Positions 1-8,244 of a stretch of DNA of 64,000 nt are shown here, piece after piece. Source of the stretch: Bacillus_AD sp047238185 (GTDB taxonomy: Bacteria > Bacillota > Bacilli > Bacillales > DSM-1321). The notes beneath the pieces were generated by a model, which worked only from the letters and a program-made list of their open reading frames with translations, was not told the DNA's origin and did not search any database. Position 1 is the stretch's first letter. Each line of letters begins with the position of its first letter. Position numbers and translations under genes: made by a program. The DNA is taken from NCBI RefSeq assembly GCF_047238185.1, contig NZ_JBDFMI010000003.1, positions 1-64,000 on the forward strand. Reading direction: 5' to 3'.

Positions 1-276
1 TTACAATCCTTCAATAAAATCACCTCTTAGCGTCGGTTCCATCGTGCCTTTAAACTCCACATCTTCCTCTGAATAACCCACTTTGCTAAGCAGACCCATC
101 ATATCTTCAATATTTTCCGCAGTGAAATGACCATCGACCGCAGCCCTCTCTACACCACGCTGTATGGCTACTTCAACCACCTTCTCCCTTGCTTCTTCCA
201 CCCGATCTAGTGCGGGCTGAAATAACAAAATCAGTGTGAACGGCATTAACATCAAAAACACAAGCAACTTTTCCAT
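1..276 (-). CDS. TadE/TadF-like minor pilin (putative)
   Basis: A 91-residue protein with one hydrophobic N-terminal segment (about residues 4-20) followed by a soluble tail. The tail pattern, with AVQRGVERAAVDGHFT-like spacing and a late Gly-Thr, resembles the small single-span TadE/TadF pseudopilins that close Tad pilus operons. It is the last complete gene of the long minus-strand transfer operon inside the window, and the stop codon sits exactly at the window edge, so the operon probably continues to the left. Assignment rests on topology and position after TadC; no cleavage motif was found. It could equally be an unrelated small membrane protein. Confidence 0.55.
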   Translation of the reverse strand: MEKLLVFLMLMPFTLILLFQPALDRVEEAREKVVEVAIQRGVERAAVDGHFTAENIEDMMGLLSKVGYSEEDVEFKGTMEPTLRGDFIEGL

Positions 277-301
277 TCATGAACCTCCTTAAATAGGCAT
301 C

Positions 302-327
302 CTTTCGGGCCCGTTAAGACCCGAAAG
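302..327. other. intergenic hairpin in pilin-like pair
   Basis: CTTTCGGG (302-309) pairs with CCCGAAAG (320-327) over a 10-nt loop, between the genes at 335-508 and 1-276. There is no T-run on the minus strand, so it is more likely an mRNA processing or stabilising structure than a terminator. Confidence 0.35.
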
Positions 328-334
328 CGACAGA

Positions 335-508
335 TTATTTTGTACCGCCAAAATCAACCATTTTATCATTTGCGTTACTGATGATATGTTGGGTATTTTC
401 CTTCATCTTCACCGCATCACTTTGGACACCTTTGTCATCGTAGATGGTTTTAGTCGTTAGCCCCACAGCGAATAATAAGATCATTAGTAAGATAATTAGT
501 TTTTCCAT
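335..508 (-). CDS. Small single-span membrane protein, pilin-like
   Basis: A 57-residue frame beginning MEKLIILLMILLFAVGL and ending VDFGGTK, preceded by a good ribosome binding site (GGAGG-type, tccttc on the plus strand at about 510-521). One N-terminal transmembrane segment (residues 4-18) and a short hydrophilic tail. Its start (MEKL) and layout match the neighbour at 1-276, and both follow the TadC-like gene, where Flp/TadE-like subunits are usually encoded. Function is inferred from position only. Confidence 0.6.
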   Translation of the reverse strand: MEKLIILLMILLFAVGLTTKTIYDDKGVQSDAVKMKENTQHIISNANDKMVDFGGTK

Positions 509-542
509 TCCTTCATTTCCTCCAATTCATTCACAATTTGTG

Positions 543-1433
543 TTAGTTCATGCCATTAACAGTCGACATGACCTCTTGATACCACATAAAAAAGACCGTT
601 AACTCATTGAAAAAGACAGATAAAGCGCCAATGACTACAAGCCCAAAAATCATTGTTTTTCTTCTACTTAAATATTCAGTATGTCTGTTGTAGAGGGCAT
701 TTGAAAATTCCTGTCTTTTCTGTTCCAGTAGAAGGAAGGCTTGTTCCTTTTTAAGGGACTCTACTTCGCGCATGACCACGCTCAACATCTGTGCATCATG
801 GGTATCGAGATCCTTGGAAAACAACTCCCACGCCTCTGTCAGTTGCTTCTTTTCAAGATAAGGCATCATCTTCTCCAAAGTAGGCCGAATCTTGTTGTAG
901 TATGGTAAAACACGTTGAATTATATAGTAACTATTACTTGCACCTTCATCCTCAGCCTGGAAGCTCGCTTTGATTTCGTTATACAGCTGATAGGTCTCAT
1001 TCGACACATCGTTTTTACGCTTACGATTCACTTGCTGAACGATAAAACTTAATGGATAAGGATGTTTAGGCGTTAAGATAATAGGAATTGTTGCCCATAT
1101 GGCTAAATCAAAATAAGATACATACCTGTCACTCGTTACAAGCTGCAAACATGCAATCACCAACAAAAAGAATAATAGGGCAAAGCGAAAGAAATTCAGT
1201 CGAACGCTTGTTATCCATTTCGGCATCCCATTTTTCCGCAAGAATACTTCATGCTTTTCGTTATAAAACTTCCCTTTATACTCTTGAACTGTCCTCTGTA
1301 TGCCTCTCCGGCTAAAACGGCTTTTTCGACGCTCATCATATTGAGATTGCTTATAAAAGCTCCAACTAAGTACTAGGAGAACACCAATGAGGAGGATATA
1401 TAACAAGTCGTAGTGATCCATCATCCACTTCAT
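543..1433 (-). CDS. TadC-like inner membrane platform protein
   Basis: About 296 residues; hydrophobic segments near residues 10-25, 83-102, 108-124 and a C-terminal one near 264-290, around a soluble helical middle. This matches a diverged TadC/type II secretion F-domain platform protein. It follows the TadB-like gene directly (stop of the upstream gene at 1450) with AAGGAGG between. An in-frame GTG at 1442 lies only 2 nt after that site, so the ATG at 1433 (11 nt away) is preferred. In Tad systems TadB and TadC form the membrane platform on which the CpaF ATPase acts. The T2SF signature is weak here, so the call leans partly on gene order. Confidence 0.6.
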   Translation of the reverse strand: MKWMMDHYDLLYILLIGVLLVLSWSFYKQSQYDERRKSRFSRRGIQRTVQEYKGKFYNEKHEVFLRKNGMPKWITSVRLNFFRFALLFFLLVIACLQLVTSDRYVSYFDLAIWATIPIILTPKHPYPLSFIVQQVNRKRKNDVSNETYQLYNEIKASFQAEDEGASNSYYIIQRVLPYYNKIRPTLEKMMPYLEKKQLTEAWELFSKDLDTHDAQMLSVVMREVESLKKEQAFLLLEQKRQEFSNALYNRHTEYLSRRKTMIFGLVVIGALSVFFNELTVFFMWYQEVMSTVNGMN

Positions 1434-1449
1434 TTCTTCCACTTCCTCC

Positions 1450-2397
1450 TTACATCTTTTTAGGTTTTTTCACGACTATGGCCAGCACAATTCCAATGAC
1501 TCCAAACATCACAGATATCAAAAACGATTTAATGCCCCCAGCTGTTTGGAATTGATACCGAAAGACTTCTCCCCCAGGGATTAGCCATCTATCATTGACG
1601 AAATAGAGCCCGACTAATAAAGGCAACGGAGCCAGTCCAATGAAAGCCGTCTCTCTCGCTTCTGTCTCTGCATTTTTCACTCGCTTATTAAATTCCGTTA
1701 TATCTGCCACTAAATCTTCTAATAAACTGCTGACTATAATCCCTTCATTACAAGCCCGAAGAATAATAGTGGCTAAGTTTTTCCCTCTGAAGTGTCCTAA
1801 TTGAAACGCAAAGTTCTCCGAAGCTAACACTCTAGCATCATGATCATCATGCATTCGGGCAAACAATTTGGCGTACGCTACACGACTGGCTCCTGTCGTA
1901 TGGTCCACCGTTTCTTTTAAAGCGAATAACATGTGATGCTGATTCTTCTCATATTCTTGAAGCAAGATAACCGATGTTTCTACTAGGCTGCCCTGCAGAT
2001 AACTCTGTTTTTGCTTATGAACGGTGTACAAGTAAGCCGTTGGAATGACATAAATCAAGATCAACGCAAACCCGAAGGACAGAAGAAATTCGTGTAAATT
2101 AAGGTAAAGAACGATCAACAAACAGAAGAATATAAGAAATTGAAAAATGAAAATCTTTGAAAAGTAGTTCGCTTCATATTTTTTGATAGCTGAAGATAAA
2201 AGAAAGTGGTATTGCTTCAACCATTTGTTTTTCAGCCATTTTGTATTGTAATTGGCTAATTTCAGCTCTTTATTAATTCGAAGGCGCTCTCGAATTTTGG
2301 ATACCTTCAGCCCAAGGCTTAGCCAAATACCAACTAAAGCGCCCAGGCCGACAAGATAAAGTAAGAGTTTCATAATCACTTCAATGTTCAAGGACAT
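1450..2397 (-). CDS. TadB-like type II secretion F-domain membrane protein
   Basis: A 315-residue protein with an N-terminal span (about 10-28), two central spans (about 86-125), a soluble helical region about 130-255 carrying the T2SF-like stretch around EYEKNQHHMLFALKETVDH, and two C-terminal spans (about 255-275 and 290-310). This is the layout of TadB/TadC platform proteins. It overlaps the end of the CpaF-like gene by 17 nt, implying translational coupling with the ATPase that should act on it. It probably sits in the cytoplasmic membrane as part of the pilus or transfer assembly platform. Confidence 0.72.
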   Translation of the reverse strand: MSLNIEVIMKLLLYLVGLGALVGIWLSLGLKVSKIRERLRINKELKLANYNTKWLKNKWLKQYHFLLSSAIKKYEANYFSKIFIFQFLIFFCLLIVLYLNLHEFLLSFGFALILIYVIPTAYLYTVHKQKQSYLQGSLVETSVILLQEYEKNQHHMLFALKETVDHTTGASRVAYAKLFARMHDDHDARVLASENFAFQLGHFRGKNLATIILRACNEGIIVSSLLEDLVADITEFNKRVKNAETEARETAFIGLAPLPLLVGLYFVNDRWLIPGGEVFRYQFQTAGGIKSFLISVMFGVIGIVLAIVVKKPKKM

Positions 2398-3874
2398 GCT
2401 TCACACCCTCTCCCGATAAACGCTTTAAGGTGTTCCGAAATGTTTCATACGCTTGAACATTGTATTTGGAAATCAAGCGAATCAAGCGATTAGAAAGCGT
2501 GTCGTTAAACGTCCAACTATCTGTCGCATAGTCATATTCCATGATGGAATACATGCGGGATACTCCATTTTCGACCTCATAAAAATGAATACCAGTTACT
2601 TTCTTCTCCAAGCATTCTTCCCCATCCCGTTTCACCAGGAATTCATCCATCGAAATGGAGTAATGTAGATTTCGAGCAAATGTATTATAAATGGCCTGCG
2701 CATCCACATGGTTTGGATAGTACTGCATGTACAGATTCCCTAAAATAGCCGGAATATTAATCGGATCTAGGTCATGAAGCGTTCCTGTCACTTGTTTAAT
2801 CCCTTGTAAGGAAGCCCGCCTAAAAAGACCAACCTCGTGTTCTCGAATTTCCCCAATGACCACTCTTGATATGTCGTGTCGGAGTATGGATGAAGTAATA
2901 ATGTTCTCAAATTCCTCCCCACGGCCAATAATATGCAAGACATTTGAATGGCGGTGTAGCTTTCTTACATCCCACTCCGGAAAGCTTTCGGCATAAACCG
3001 TATTAATTCGTTCTGGAACCTTTTTGCCATTCACCACTTCGTATAAAGAATAATGAAGAAATGATTGAAGCATGGTCGATTTCCCACATCCAGGAGGACC
3101 GGCAATCACACTGTTTAACGTAAAACGGGCCAAACTTTCAAAAAGAGGGATGGATTCCTTCGGAATTGTGCCATATACGCTTAATCCCTCAAAAGATAAA
3201 TCCTTTACGACTTTCTTCCGCATCGTAATAACCGGCTCTTCATGGATTCGGTTCGGAATCATGATGGATACACGAATATTGTCATGCGTTCTTGTTTCTA
3301 TTTCCGGTGATGAATGTTCATTTAAAGACGTATGTGCATGCATATTGGAAAATCGGTGTGCTAACTCCATCACCTGCCCTACTGATCGGAATCGGAACGG
3401 TTGAAGCTCCCACCCCCAGGAACGCTTAAATTTAATATCCGTTCCCAGGACTTGTGCTCCCTCACTCTCTTTTTCGTATTTATAGGCAGCCAAGGGCCCC
3501 CATCCAAATTCTTCTTCAAAGATGCCCTCCACCAAGCTTCGATAATAAGAAGGAAAGCGAGTATCCCTCAATCCCTGTTCGATTATAAATTCTTCAATAT
3601 GCTTTTTAATTAAATGGACGGCCGATGATTCCCCACGCATAGCATTGTGATAAATATTGACATAGTCTTCTTTGGTGCCGCCATTGACTTTTTGTTCAAT
3701 CTTCTTATCATAAATCGCATATATGTGTTTCTTAGACTGAGCACATACCTCGTAAAAGTCTTGATCGATCACGCGAATTTGTTCATTTTCTGACCCACGC
3801 TGAAATGTTTTCACATCCAGCACTTTTCGTTGTGAGGGTGGAATATAGGTTGTAACAGACAAAGAATTCGTCAT
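2381..3874 (-). CDS. CpaF/TadA-family secretion ATPase (VirB11-like)
   Basis: 497 residues, the usual size for CpaF. Walker A GPPGCGKST at 259-267, Walker B RVVIGEIRE at 337-345, and the His-box TGTLHDLD at 363-370, the order typical of type II/IV secretion ATPases of the CpaF/VirB11 class. An N-terminal domain of about 200 residues precedes the ATPase core, as in CpaF. Start ATG overlaps the stop of the CpaE-like gene as ATGA. It would power assembly of the pilus or substrate transfer with the TadB/TadC platform encoded next. The usual second Asp/Glu box and Arg finger were not mapped individually. Confidence 0.85.
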   Translation of the reverse strand: MTNSLSVTTYIPPSQRKVLDVKTFQRGSENEQIRVIDQDFYEVCAQSKKHIYAIYDKKIEQKVNGGTKEDYVNIYHNAMRGESSAVHLIKKHIEEFIIEQGLRDTRFPSYYRSLVEGIFEEEFGWGPLAAYKYEKESEGAQVLGTDIKFKRSWGWELQPFRFRSVGQVMELAHRFSNMHAHTSLNEHSSPEIETRTHDNIRVSIMIPNRIHEEPVITMRKKVVKDLSFEGLSVYGTIPKESIPLFESLARFTLNSVIAGPPGCGKSTMLQSFLHYSLYEVVNGKKVPERINTVYAESFPEWDVRKLHRHSNVLHIIGRGEEFENIITSSILRHDISRVVIGEIREHEVGLFRRASLQGIKQVTGTLHDLDPINIPAILGNLYMQYYPNHVDAQAIYNTFARNLHYSISMDEFLVKRDGEECLEKKVTGIHFYEVENGVSRMYSIMEYDYATDSWTFNDTLSNRLIRLISKYNVQAYETFRNTLKRLSGEGVKHVLEH

Positions 3875-5013
3875 TTTGCTTTCACCTTCAGAAACCCGAA
3901 AAGGGCGTTTTTAGTAGTACCCGCAGCTGAATGAATCCCTGAAATTTCATTTCCTATCGTCTTGGCCAGTCCGTCAATGGCTTTCACAAAGGGTGCATAC
4001 TCAGATAAATACAAGATGCCATCTTCAATTTCAGCATCATTGGCTTCTGGAAAATAAGGAACCTGCATCAACAAAGGAACACCTTGTTTTTCTTCCAAAT
4101 GCTTCGCTGTCAGTATGGCTTTTGTCGCAAACTTATTGATAATTTGATACGTTGTCTTCGGGAAGAACGCAAATCGATTTAGCACTTGTTCATTCCATCT
4201 CTTATATTCATCAATCGAAAGCTGTTCTTGCGAACTGACTAATATGTGAGTGTTCGACATCTGCAGGGCCGTTAATGGCAGATAACTATCATAAAAAGCT
4301 CCGACGTCCAATAGCACAATATCAAAATACTCCTTCGCATAATGAATCAATCGTTCAACAGCTGCCCCTTCATACTGGGCGGCTTTATAATAGTCTCGAT
4401 TGCCGGGCAGATAATATAAATTCTCTACCTTTTCAAGATAAGGAAGAAGGCTTTCCCCTCCATTGATGACATTGGTCTGAAGAAGATCATATACTTGATC
4501 GAACGAATACGTCGCCGGACTTGTGACAATCTCTCCAGGATTATAGGGATTCAGCCCAATGACAAGTGTTTTATAGTTTAAACGGCTGATGGCTAATCCC
4601 GTAGAAAGAGCCAGTTGAGTTACCCCCACTTGTCTATGGGTTCCTTTAAAAACAACCACATTATGGTACTCTGTTTGTTCTTCCAGCCCGAACCATGATT
4701 TCTGAATAACCTTTAATTGATCCCTTTCAGCCCATTCTTTTGATACAAGTAGAATGTCATGTGCTACACAGGATTTTTCAAAAAAGGCGTCGATTTCATC
4801 CGCCACAACAAGTATTTTTTGTGAGGGGAATGTCTCACGTAGTTGAATGATATCCATCGCATTGAGTTCACATTGTTCCAGGACAATCACTTCCATTTTT
4901 TTATGTTTCTGCAGCTCCTCTAATGAACGTACTTCCATACATTCTTCGAATTGAAGCGTGTGTGAGACTATCCTTTTCAAACCCTCATTTGCATTCACAA
5001 TAGCTGTTTTCAC
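3871..5013 (-). CDS. CpaE/TadZ-like protein with degenerate P-loop
   Basis: 380 residues. An N-terminal receiver-like half (about 1-100, with MEVIVLEQ near 40-47 and ILVVADE near 67-73) is followed by a MinD/ParA-type fold starting at VVVFKGTHRQVGVTQLAL (about 119-136). That is the arrangement of CpaE/TadZ, the protein that positions Tad assembly sites. In the P-loop position (124-133, GTHRQVGVTQ) the usual GK[T/S] lysine is missing, so ATP binding may be lost or altered. It sits between the CpaB-like gene and cpaF, as in canonical Tad loci. The role is inferred from fold pattern and order. Confidence 0.68.
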   Translation of the reverse strand: MKTAIVNANEGLKRIVSHTLQFEECMEVRSLEELQKHKKMEVIVLEQCELNAMDIIQLRETFPSQKILVVADEIDAFFEKSCVAHDILLVSKEWAERDQLKVIQKSWFGLEEQTEYHNVVVFKGTHRQVGVTQLALSTGLAISRLNYKTLVIGLNPYNPGEIVTSPATYSFDQVYDLLQTNVINGGESLLPYLEKVENLYYLPGNRDYYKAAQYEGAAVERLIHYAKEYFDIVLLDVGAFYDSYLPLTALQMSNTHILVSSQEQLSIDEYKRWNEQVLNRFAFFPKTTYQIINKFATKAILTAKHLEEKQGVPLLMQVPYFPEANDAEIEDGILYLSEYAPFVKAIDGLAKTIGNEISGIHSAAGTTKNALFGFLKVKAK

Positions 5014-5040
5014 TAGACCACATCCTTTCTCTTTGTTTCA

Positions 5041-5712
5041 TTAGTAACTAAGTACAAATCGATAGCCTTCCAAATATAATTTCTCTAAATCCTTAAACTG
5101 AGAGAGAGTCATGCTTAGTTGGATGGTGGAAGGATTTTGGGAACCAAACAAGCGATCATCCCCAGGTTGTGTACCAGTCACTTCATCATTTTTACTGCCT
5201 TTTACGTAAGCAACCACTACATCTTCAAGCACATAATCATCTTTAATGACTGCCGTATTAGAGTCACCTTCTGTTTTAGACGATTGTTTTCCTGAGTATA
5301 GAGCCGAAATGTTTACTTCATCGTATCTCCGTAAAGTACCAGGAATCTCAACTACCCAATCATTCGGAATAGAAAAGAACTCATAATCCGGTGATGGGCG
5401 TAGCTTTGAATGATCAAGTGCTTTAATCGAAATAAATTGATTTGCTTGAATGACTTGTGTAGCCGTTTTACCAATCACATCATCCACACTTCTGTACATC
5501 TCATCGGTCACTAATTCTTTGGGCATTTGGAAAATCCAAACTTGTTCTCTTTTAATAGGAGTATCTTTTTCAATGACATCCTTCGCCATCACTACTTGGG
5601 TTGTAGTGAATGACTTAAATAAGTCCAACTCGTTTGCCAAAACTGCACCAATGAAAAGGACAAAAAAGAAAACAGAAAACAGTAACTGCCTGTTCAATTT
5701 CTTTTTTTTCAT
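5041..5712 (-). CDS. CpaB/RcpC-like SAF-domain protein
   Basis: 223 residues: one N-terminal transmembrane anchor (about 8-25) and an extracytoplasmic domain. The stretch VVMAKDVIEKDTPIKREQV (about 40-58) is the typical start of a SAF domain (ValxAkxI..G..I...dl), and a second conserved block at TATQVIQANQFISIKALD (about 86-103) fits CpaB/FlgA relatives. CpaB proteins act in the cell envelope of Tad pilus machines. It is the first gene after a terminator-like hairpin (5804-5838) and has its own upstream region with the GTAACTGACAG motif, so it may head a separately regulated Tad sub-operon. Confidence 0.75.
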   Translation of the reverse strand: MKKKKLNRQLLFSVFFFVLFIGAVLANELDLFKSFTTTQVVMAKDVIEKDTPIKREQVWIFQMPKELVTDEMYRSVDDVIGKTATQVIQANQFISIKALDHSKLRPSPDYEFFSIPNDWVVEIPGTLRRYDEVNISALYSGKQSSKTEGDSNTAVIKDDYVLEDVVVAYVKGSKNDEVTGTQPGDDRLFGSQNPSTIQLSMTLSQFKDLEKLYLEGYRFVLSY

Positions 5713-5766
5713 ATCATTGCTCCCTTGTTGTTTTGTACCTTCAGACTAAGTGTATTTCACTCATTT

Positions 5767-5777
5767 GTAACTGACAG
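5767..5777 (-). promoter_or_regulatory. GTAACTGACAG motif, copy 1
   Basis: GTAACTGACAG (reads CTGTCAGTTAC on the minus strand), 55 nt upstream of the CpaB-like start. The same 11-mer recurs at 16055 and 22816, each time upstream of a minus-strand operon. It may be a regulator binding site or part of a promoter; which one cannot be decided here. Confidence 0.5.
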
Positions 5778-5803
5778 AAAATTTTTTGACCCTATTTTCT
5801 AAC

Positions 5804-5838
5804 ATAAAAAAAGCACTCTCTACAAAAGAGAATGCTTT
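5804..5838 (-). terminator. Terminator between CpaE-like and CpaB-like genes
   Basis: On the minus strand GCATTCTCT pairs with AGAGAGTGC (one mismatch) and is followed by seven T. It lies directly after the stop codon at 5842, inside the long operon, so transcription of the Tad half would need read-through or its own promoter. Confidence 0.7.
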
Positions 5839-5841
5839 GGC

Positions 5842-7308
5842 TCATTTGAATAATCGACCAAAAAACCGAGTACGTTTGACATTCTGATCGGTCGGTATCG
5901 TATACAAGTTGAACTCAAGTCGTTTACCAATGTCTTCATAAATGCCAGTCAATGACTTTTTAAGGCTATCACTATAATGAAAAGGAAGTTCGTTTTCGTA
6001 CGATGCCTTATAAATGGATTCATAACTTAAATAAGGACAATACAAACTTTCGTTGATTCCTATTTCCTCTAAATCATCCGGCTGAATAACATCCACATGT
6101 TTATTGATTAAAAATTGCGCTTTTGAACCTAATCCCTCATTCAAAAACAACGCTAATTTATCCATATTCGGAATAATAGACAACGGCATCATATCAATAC
6201 AGACAATATGTAAATCAAATTGTTTAAATAGCTCCTCCTGCCAATAATCATTTAACTCTGTCATGGGTAAATAGCCAAAATCCATAATCTTAATGATTTC
6301 TGTACTGATATTCATATACCTCATGAATTCCTCATTAGAGAAGGAGTTCAGTCGTTCAGCTTCCGGATCGAGTGAATAAAAGGATATCCCCTTGTGTACG
6401 GGAATTTGTTCTTTAATGACCGGTATCTTACGGGCCACTTGATGAGGGACACTACTAAAATGACTATTTTCCTGGAATAAATTGATCGCGTCAGCTTGGT
6501 ACGTTTTCCCTACCGAATAAACAGGATTTTCGAAGACACCCACACCTACATATTGCTCCTGAAAAAAGGCGGCTAAATTCATCGCATGAAAAGTGGCTCC
6601 GGCACCCTTTGATAGCGAATGGATAGCTATTTTTTTGGGCTGAATGGTAATAACCTTTTCGATGATTTTTTCTTCCACAATCGTTTTTACCCGTTGTTTC
6701 GATTGACTGCGGGCGATCCGAGAATTGGCTGGAATTTCAGCATCACTTTGCTGTTCTTCTCCGCCCGTTTGCTTTTCCAGTGCTTTGTTTTGCTTTTTCA
6801 GGAGTTTCTTTTTCTCTGTTTTTGATTCTTCCTCCTTTGATGCAGACTCTTCAGTAAGAACCGGTGTTTCTGTTAGAATGTACTCTTTTACGTCACTTAG
6901 TGATTTAGGATGTTCAATCCACTTTATTAAGCTATCAAACGTAAAGGAATCCGCAAAGTAAAAATCATAGATACCTAATTGAACGAGACTCTCCTTAAAA
7001 TTTGAGACATAGTTTGCTTCCACGGGCAGGAATAAAATAAGCCTTAATTCAGAACGCTTGATTCTAATTTCTGTCAGTCGCCCCAACATCTCTTTCAACT
7101 TAATTTCAATAGGGATATTATCTCGTGTCGCTTCAGCTATGATGGCAACATTTGCAGCGTTTTCCTCTTCTGAGGTCGCCCAATGATAGAAGGTATCAAA
7201 CGTATAATCACTATTTACGACCGAGTAGCCTTGATTGGGAAGCTCCCGAAGGAGTACTTCTTGGTAATCCTTCGGAAACACAATATGCAACTTATTTGGA
7301 CGTTCCAT
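5842..7308 (-). CDS. CpaE/ParA-like protein with degenerate P-loop and charged linker
   Basis: 488 residues. An N-terminal domain of about 140 residues (receiver-like alternation of strands and helices), a highly charged linker (about 150-215, rich in Glu and Lys), then a P-loop NTPase-like domain beginning KKIAIHSLSKGAGATFHAMNL (226-245). The position of the Walker A lysine and the second Gly-Lys is altered (SKGAGATF, 233-240), so it is a second ATPase-like protein in this operon with a defective P-loop. It may be a CpaE-like scaffold that localises the machine. It lies 2 nt from the upstream TrbC-like gene. Confidence 0.55.
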   Translation of the reverse strand: MERPNKLHIVFPKDYQEVLLRELPNQGYSVVNSDYTFDTFYHWATSEEENAANVAIIAEATRDNIPIEIKLKEMLGRLTEIRIKRSELRLILFLPVEANYVSNFKESLVQLGIYDFYFADSFTFDSLIKWIEHPKSLSDVKEYILTETPVLTEESASKEEESKTEKKKLLKKQNKALEKQTGGEEQQSDAEIPANSRIARSQSKQRVKTIVEEKIIEKVITIQPKKIAIHSLSKGAGATFHAMNLAAFFQEQYVGVGVFENPVYSVGKTYQADAINLFQENSHFSSVPHQVARKIPVIKEQIPVHKGISFYSLDPEAERLNSFSNEEFMRYMNISTEIIKIMDFGYLPMTELNDYWQEELFKQFDLHIVCIDMMPLSIIPNMDKLALFLNEGLGSKAQFLINKHVDVIQPDDLEEIGINESLYCPYLSYESIYKASYENELPFHYSDSLKKSLTGIYEDIGKRLEFNLYTIPTDQNVKRTRFFGRLFK

Positions 7309-7310
7309 TC

Positions 7311-7697
7311 TTATGCACCACCAGTCAGTCGTGTCATAATGTTATCCACAAAGCTAATCATGATGCCTGCCACTTCTGGAGCGTAATTCACCAGGACAAA
7401 AAACAGAATGCCGATGCCAAGCAATGATCCAGCTGCCAATTTCAATGGTTTAAAGACCAATCCTCCTAACGCCATAAACCCTGATAAAACAACCACTATG
7501 ACAATAATGGGAATGGAATACTCCTTAGCCATGGCCCCCATGCTGTCGATAGAAACCTGTTCAGATGTGGTCTTAATTTTATTCAGATCATAACCGCCTC
7601 CTGTTGGCATATCTGCATAGGCCGTTGTTCCTCCTGTTACATTCAAAAGAAGCAACATCCCTAAAAGACCACATACAATCAACCATTTGTTACTCAT
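7311..7697 (-). CDS. TrbC/VirB2-like small membrane protein
   Basis: 128 residues: a cleavable signal peptide-like start (about 1-28, ending TAYADMP) followed by two hydrophobic spans (about 59-78 and 86-108). This is the layout of VirB2/TrbC pilins and related Gram-positive transfer proteins. It overlaps the end of the upstream TcpC-like gene by 8 nt. A second protein of the same build is encoded at 15460-15930. Whether it is a polymerising pilin or a channel subunit cannot be decided from the sequence. Confidence 0.62.
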   Translation of the reverse strand: MSNKWLIVCGLLGMLLLLNVTGGTTAYADMPTGGGYDLNKIKTTSEQVSIDSMGAMAKEYSIPIIVIVVVLSGFMALGGLVFKPLKLAAGSLLGIGILFFVLVNYAPEVAGIMISFVDNIMTRLTGGA

Positions 7698-8244
7698 CTA
7701 TTTCCCCTCCTTCATCTTTTGTGAAAGCAATAATCTTTTTCTTTTTATACTGAACCTTATATTTAGGAACTTCGGAATCATAATCCAAACTAATCACCAT
7801 GTGATACGTCAATGAATCCTCTTCTAAAGGAAAGAACCGAATGTCTGTTACCTTTTTTCCTTTCGTTAGGTATTCCGAAATATAATGTCCTTTTTCAATA
7901 TCTAAATCTACTTTTCCTAATCCTTCTATGGCTTTGTCACTGACAGTATTGGAAAGACATTGATACCCTGTATCCCCTAATGTATCTCCGGCCATTAAAC
8001 AGGAAGAAAACGAAGTTAACATTTGTTCTGCCTGTTCCTTTTTATTGACGGGAGGGATAGACTCTTTGAATATCTTTTCTTCCTCATCTAGGGAGACCTT
8101 TGCGTCTTCTTTGATAACGCCTTGTTTCGTGACAGGGTTCTTTTCTTCAGCTCTTTTATTCGCATGAAGAATTTGATACCCCACTTCGATACATAACAAT
8201 AGAAGTAAAAGCGTCACAACGACTTTAATGAAACGAGCGCTTAT
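7690..8244 (-). CDS. Transfer protein, VirB8/TcpC-like topology; probable ATA start
   Basis: About 184 residues: one N-terminal transmembrane segment (VVVTLLLLLLCIEVGY) and an extracytoplasmic domain with a conserved-looking LTSFSSCLMAGD...YQCLSNTVSD Cys pair. The size and single span fit VirB8/TcpC-type scaffolds but no domain was securely recognised. The frame has no ATG near its ribosome binding site. AAGGAGG (8253-8259) is 8 nt from an ATA codon at 8244, and that ATA overlaps the upstream stop as ATAA, mirroring the ATGA couplings elsewhere. A start at 8334 would lie 90 nt inside the upstream gene with no binding site. Confidence 0.62.
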   Translation of the reverse strand: MSARFIKVVVTLLLLLLCIEVGYQILHANKRAEEKNPVTKQGVIKEDAKVSLDEEEKIFKESIPPVNKKEQAEQMLTSFSSCLMAGDTLGDTGYQCLSNTVSDKAIEGLGKVDLDIEKGHYISEYLTKGKKVTDIRFFPLEEDSLTYHMVISLDYDSEVPKYKVQYKKKKIIAFTKDEGGEIDE

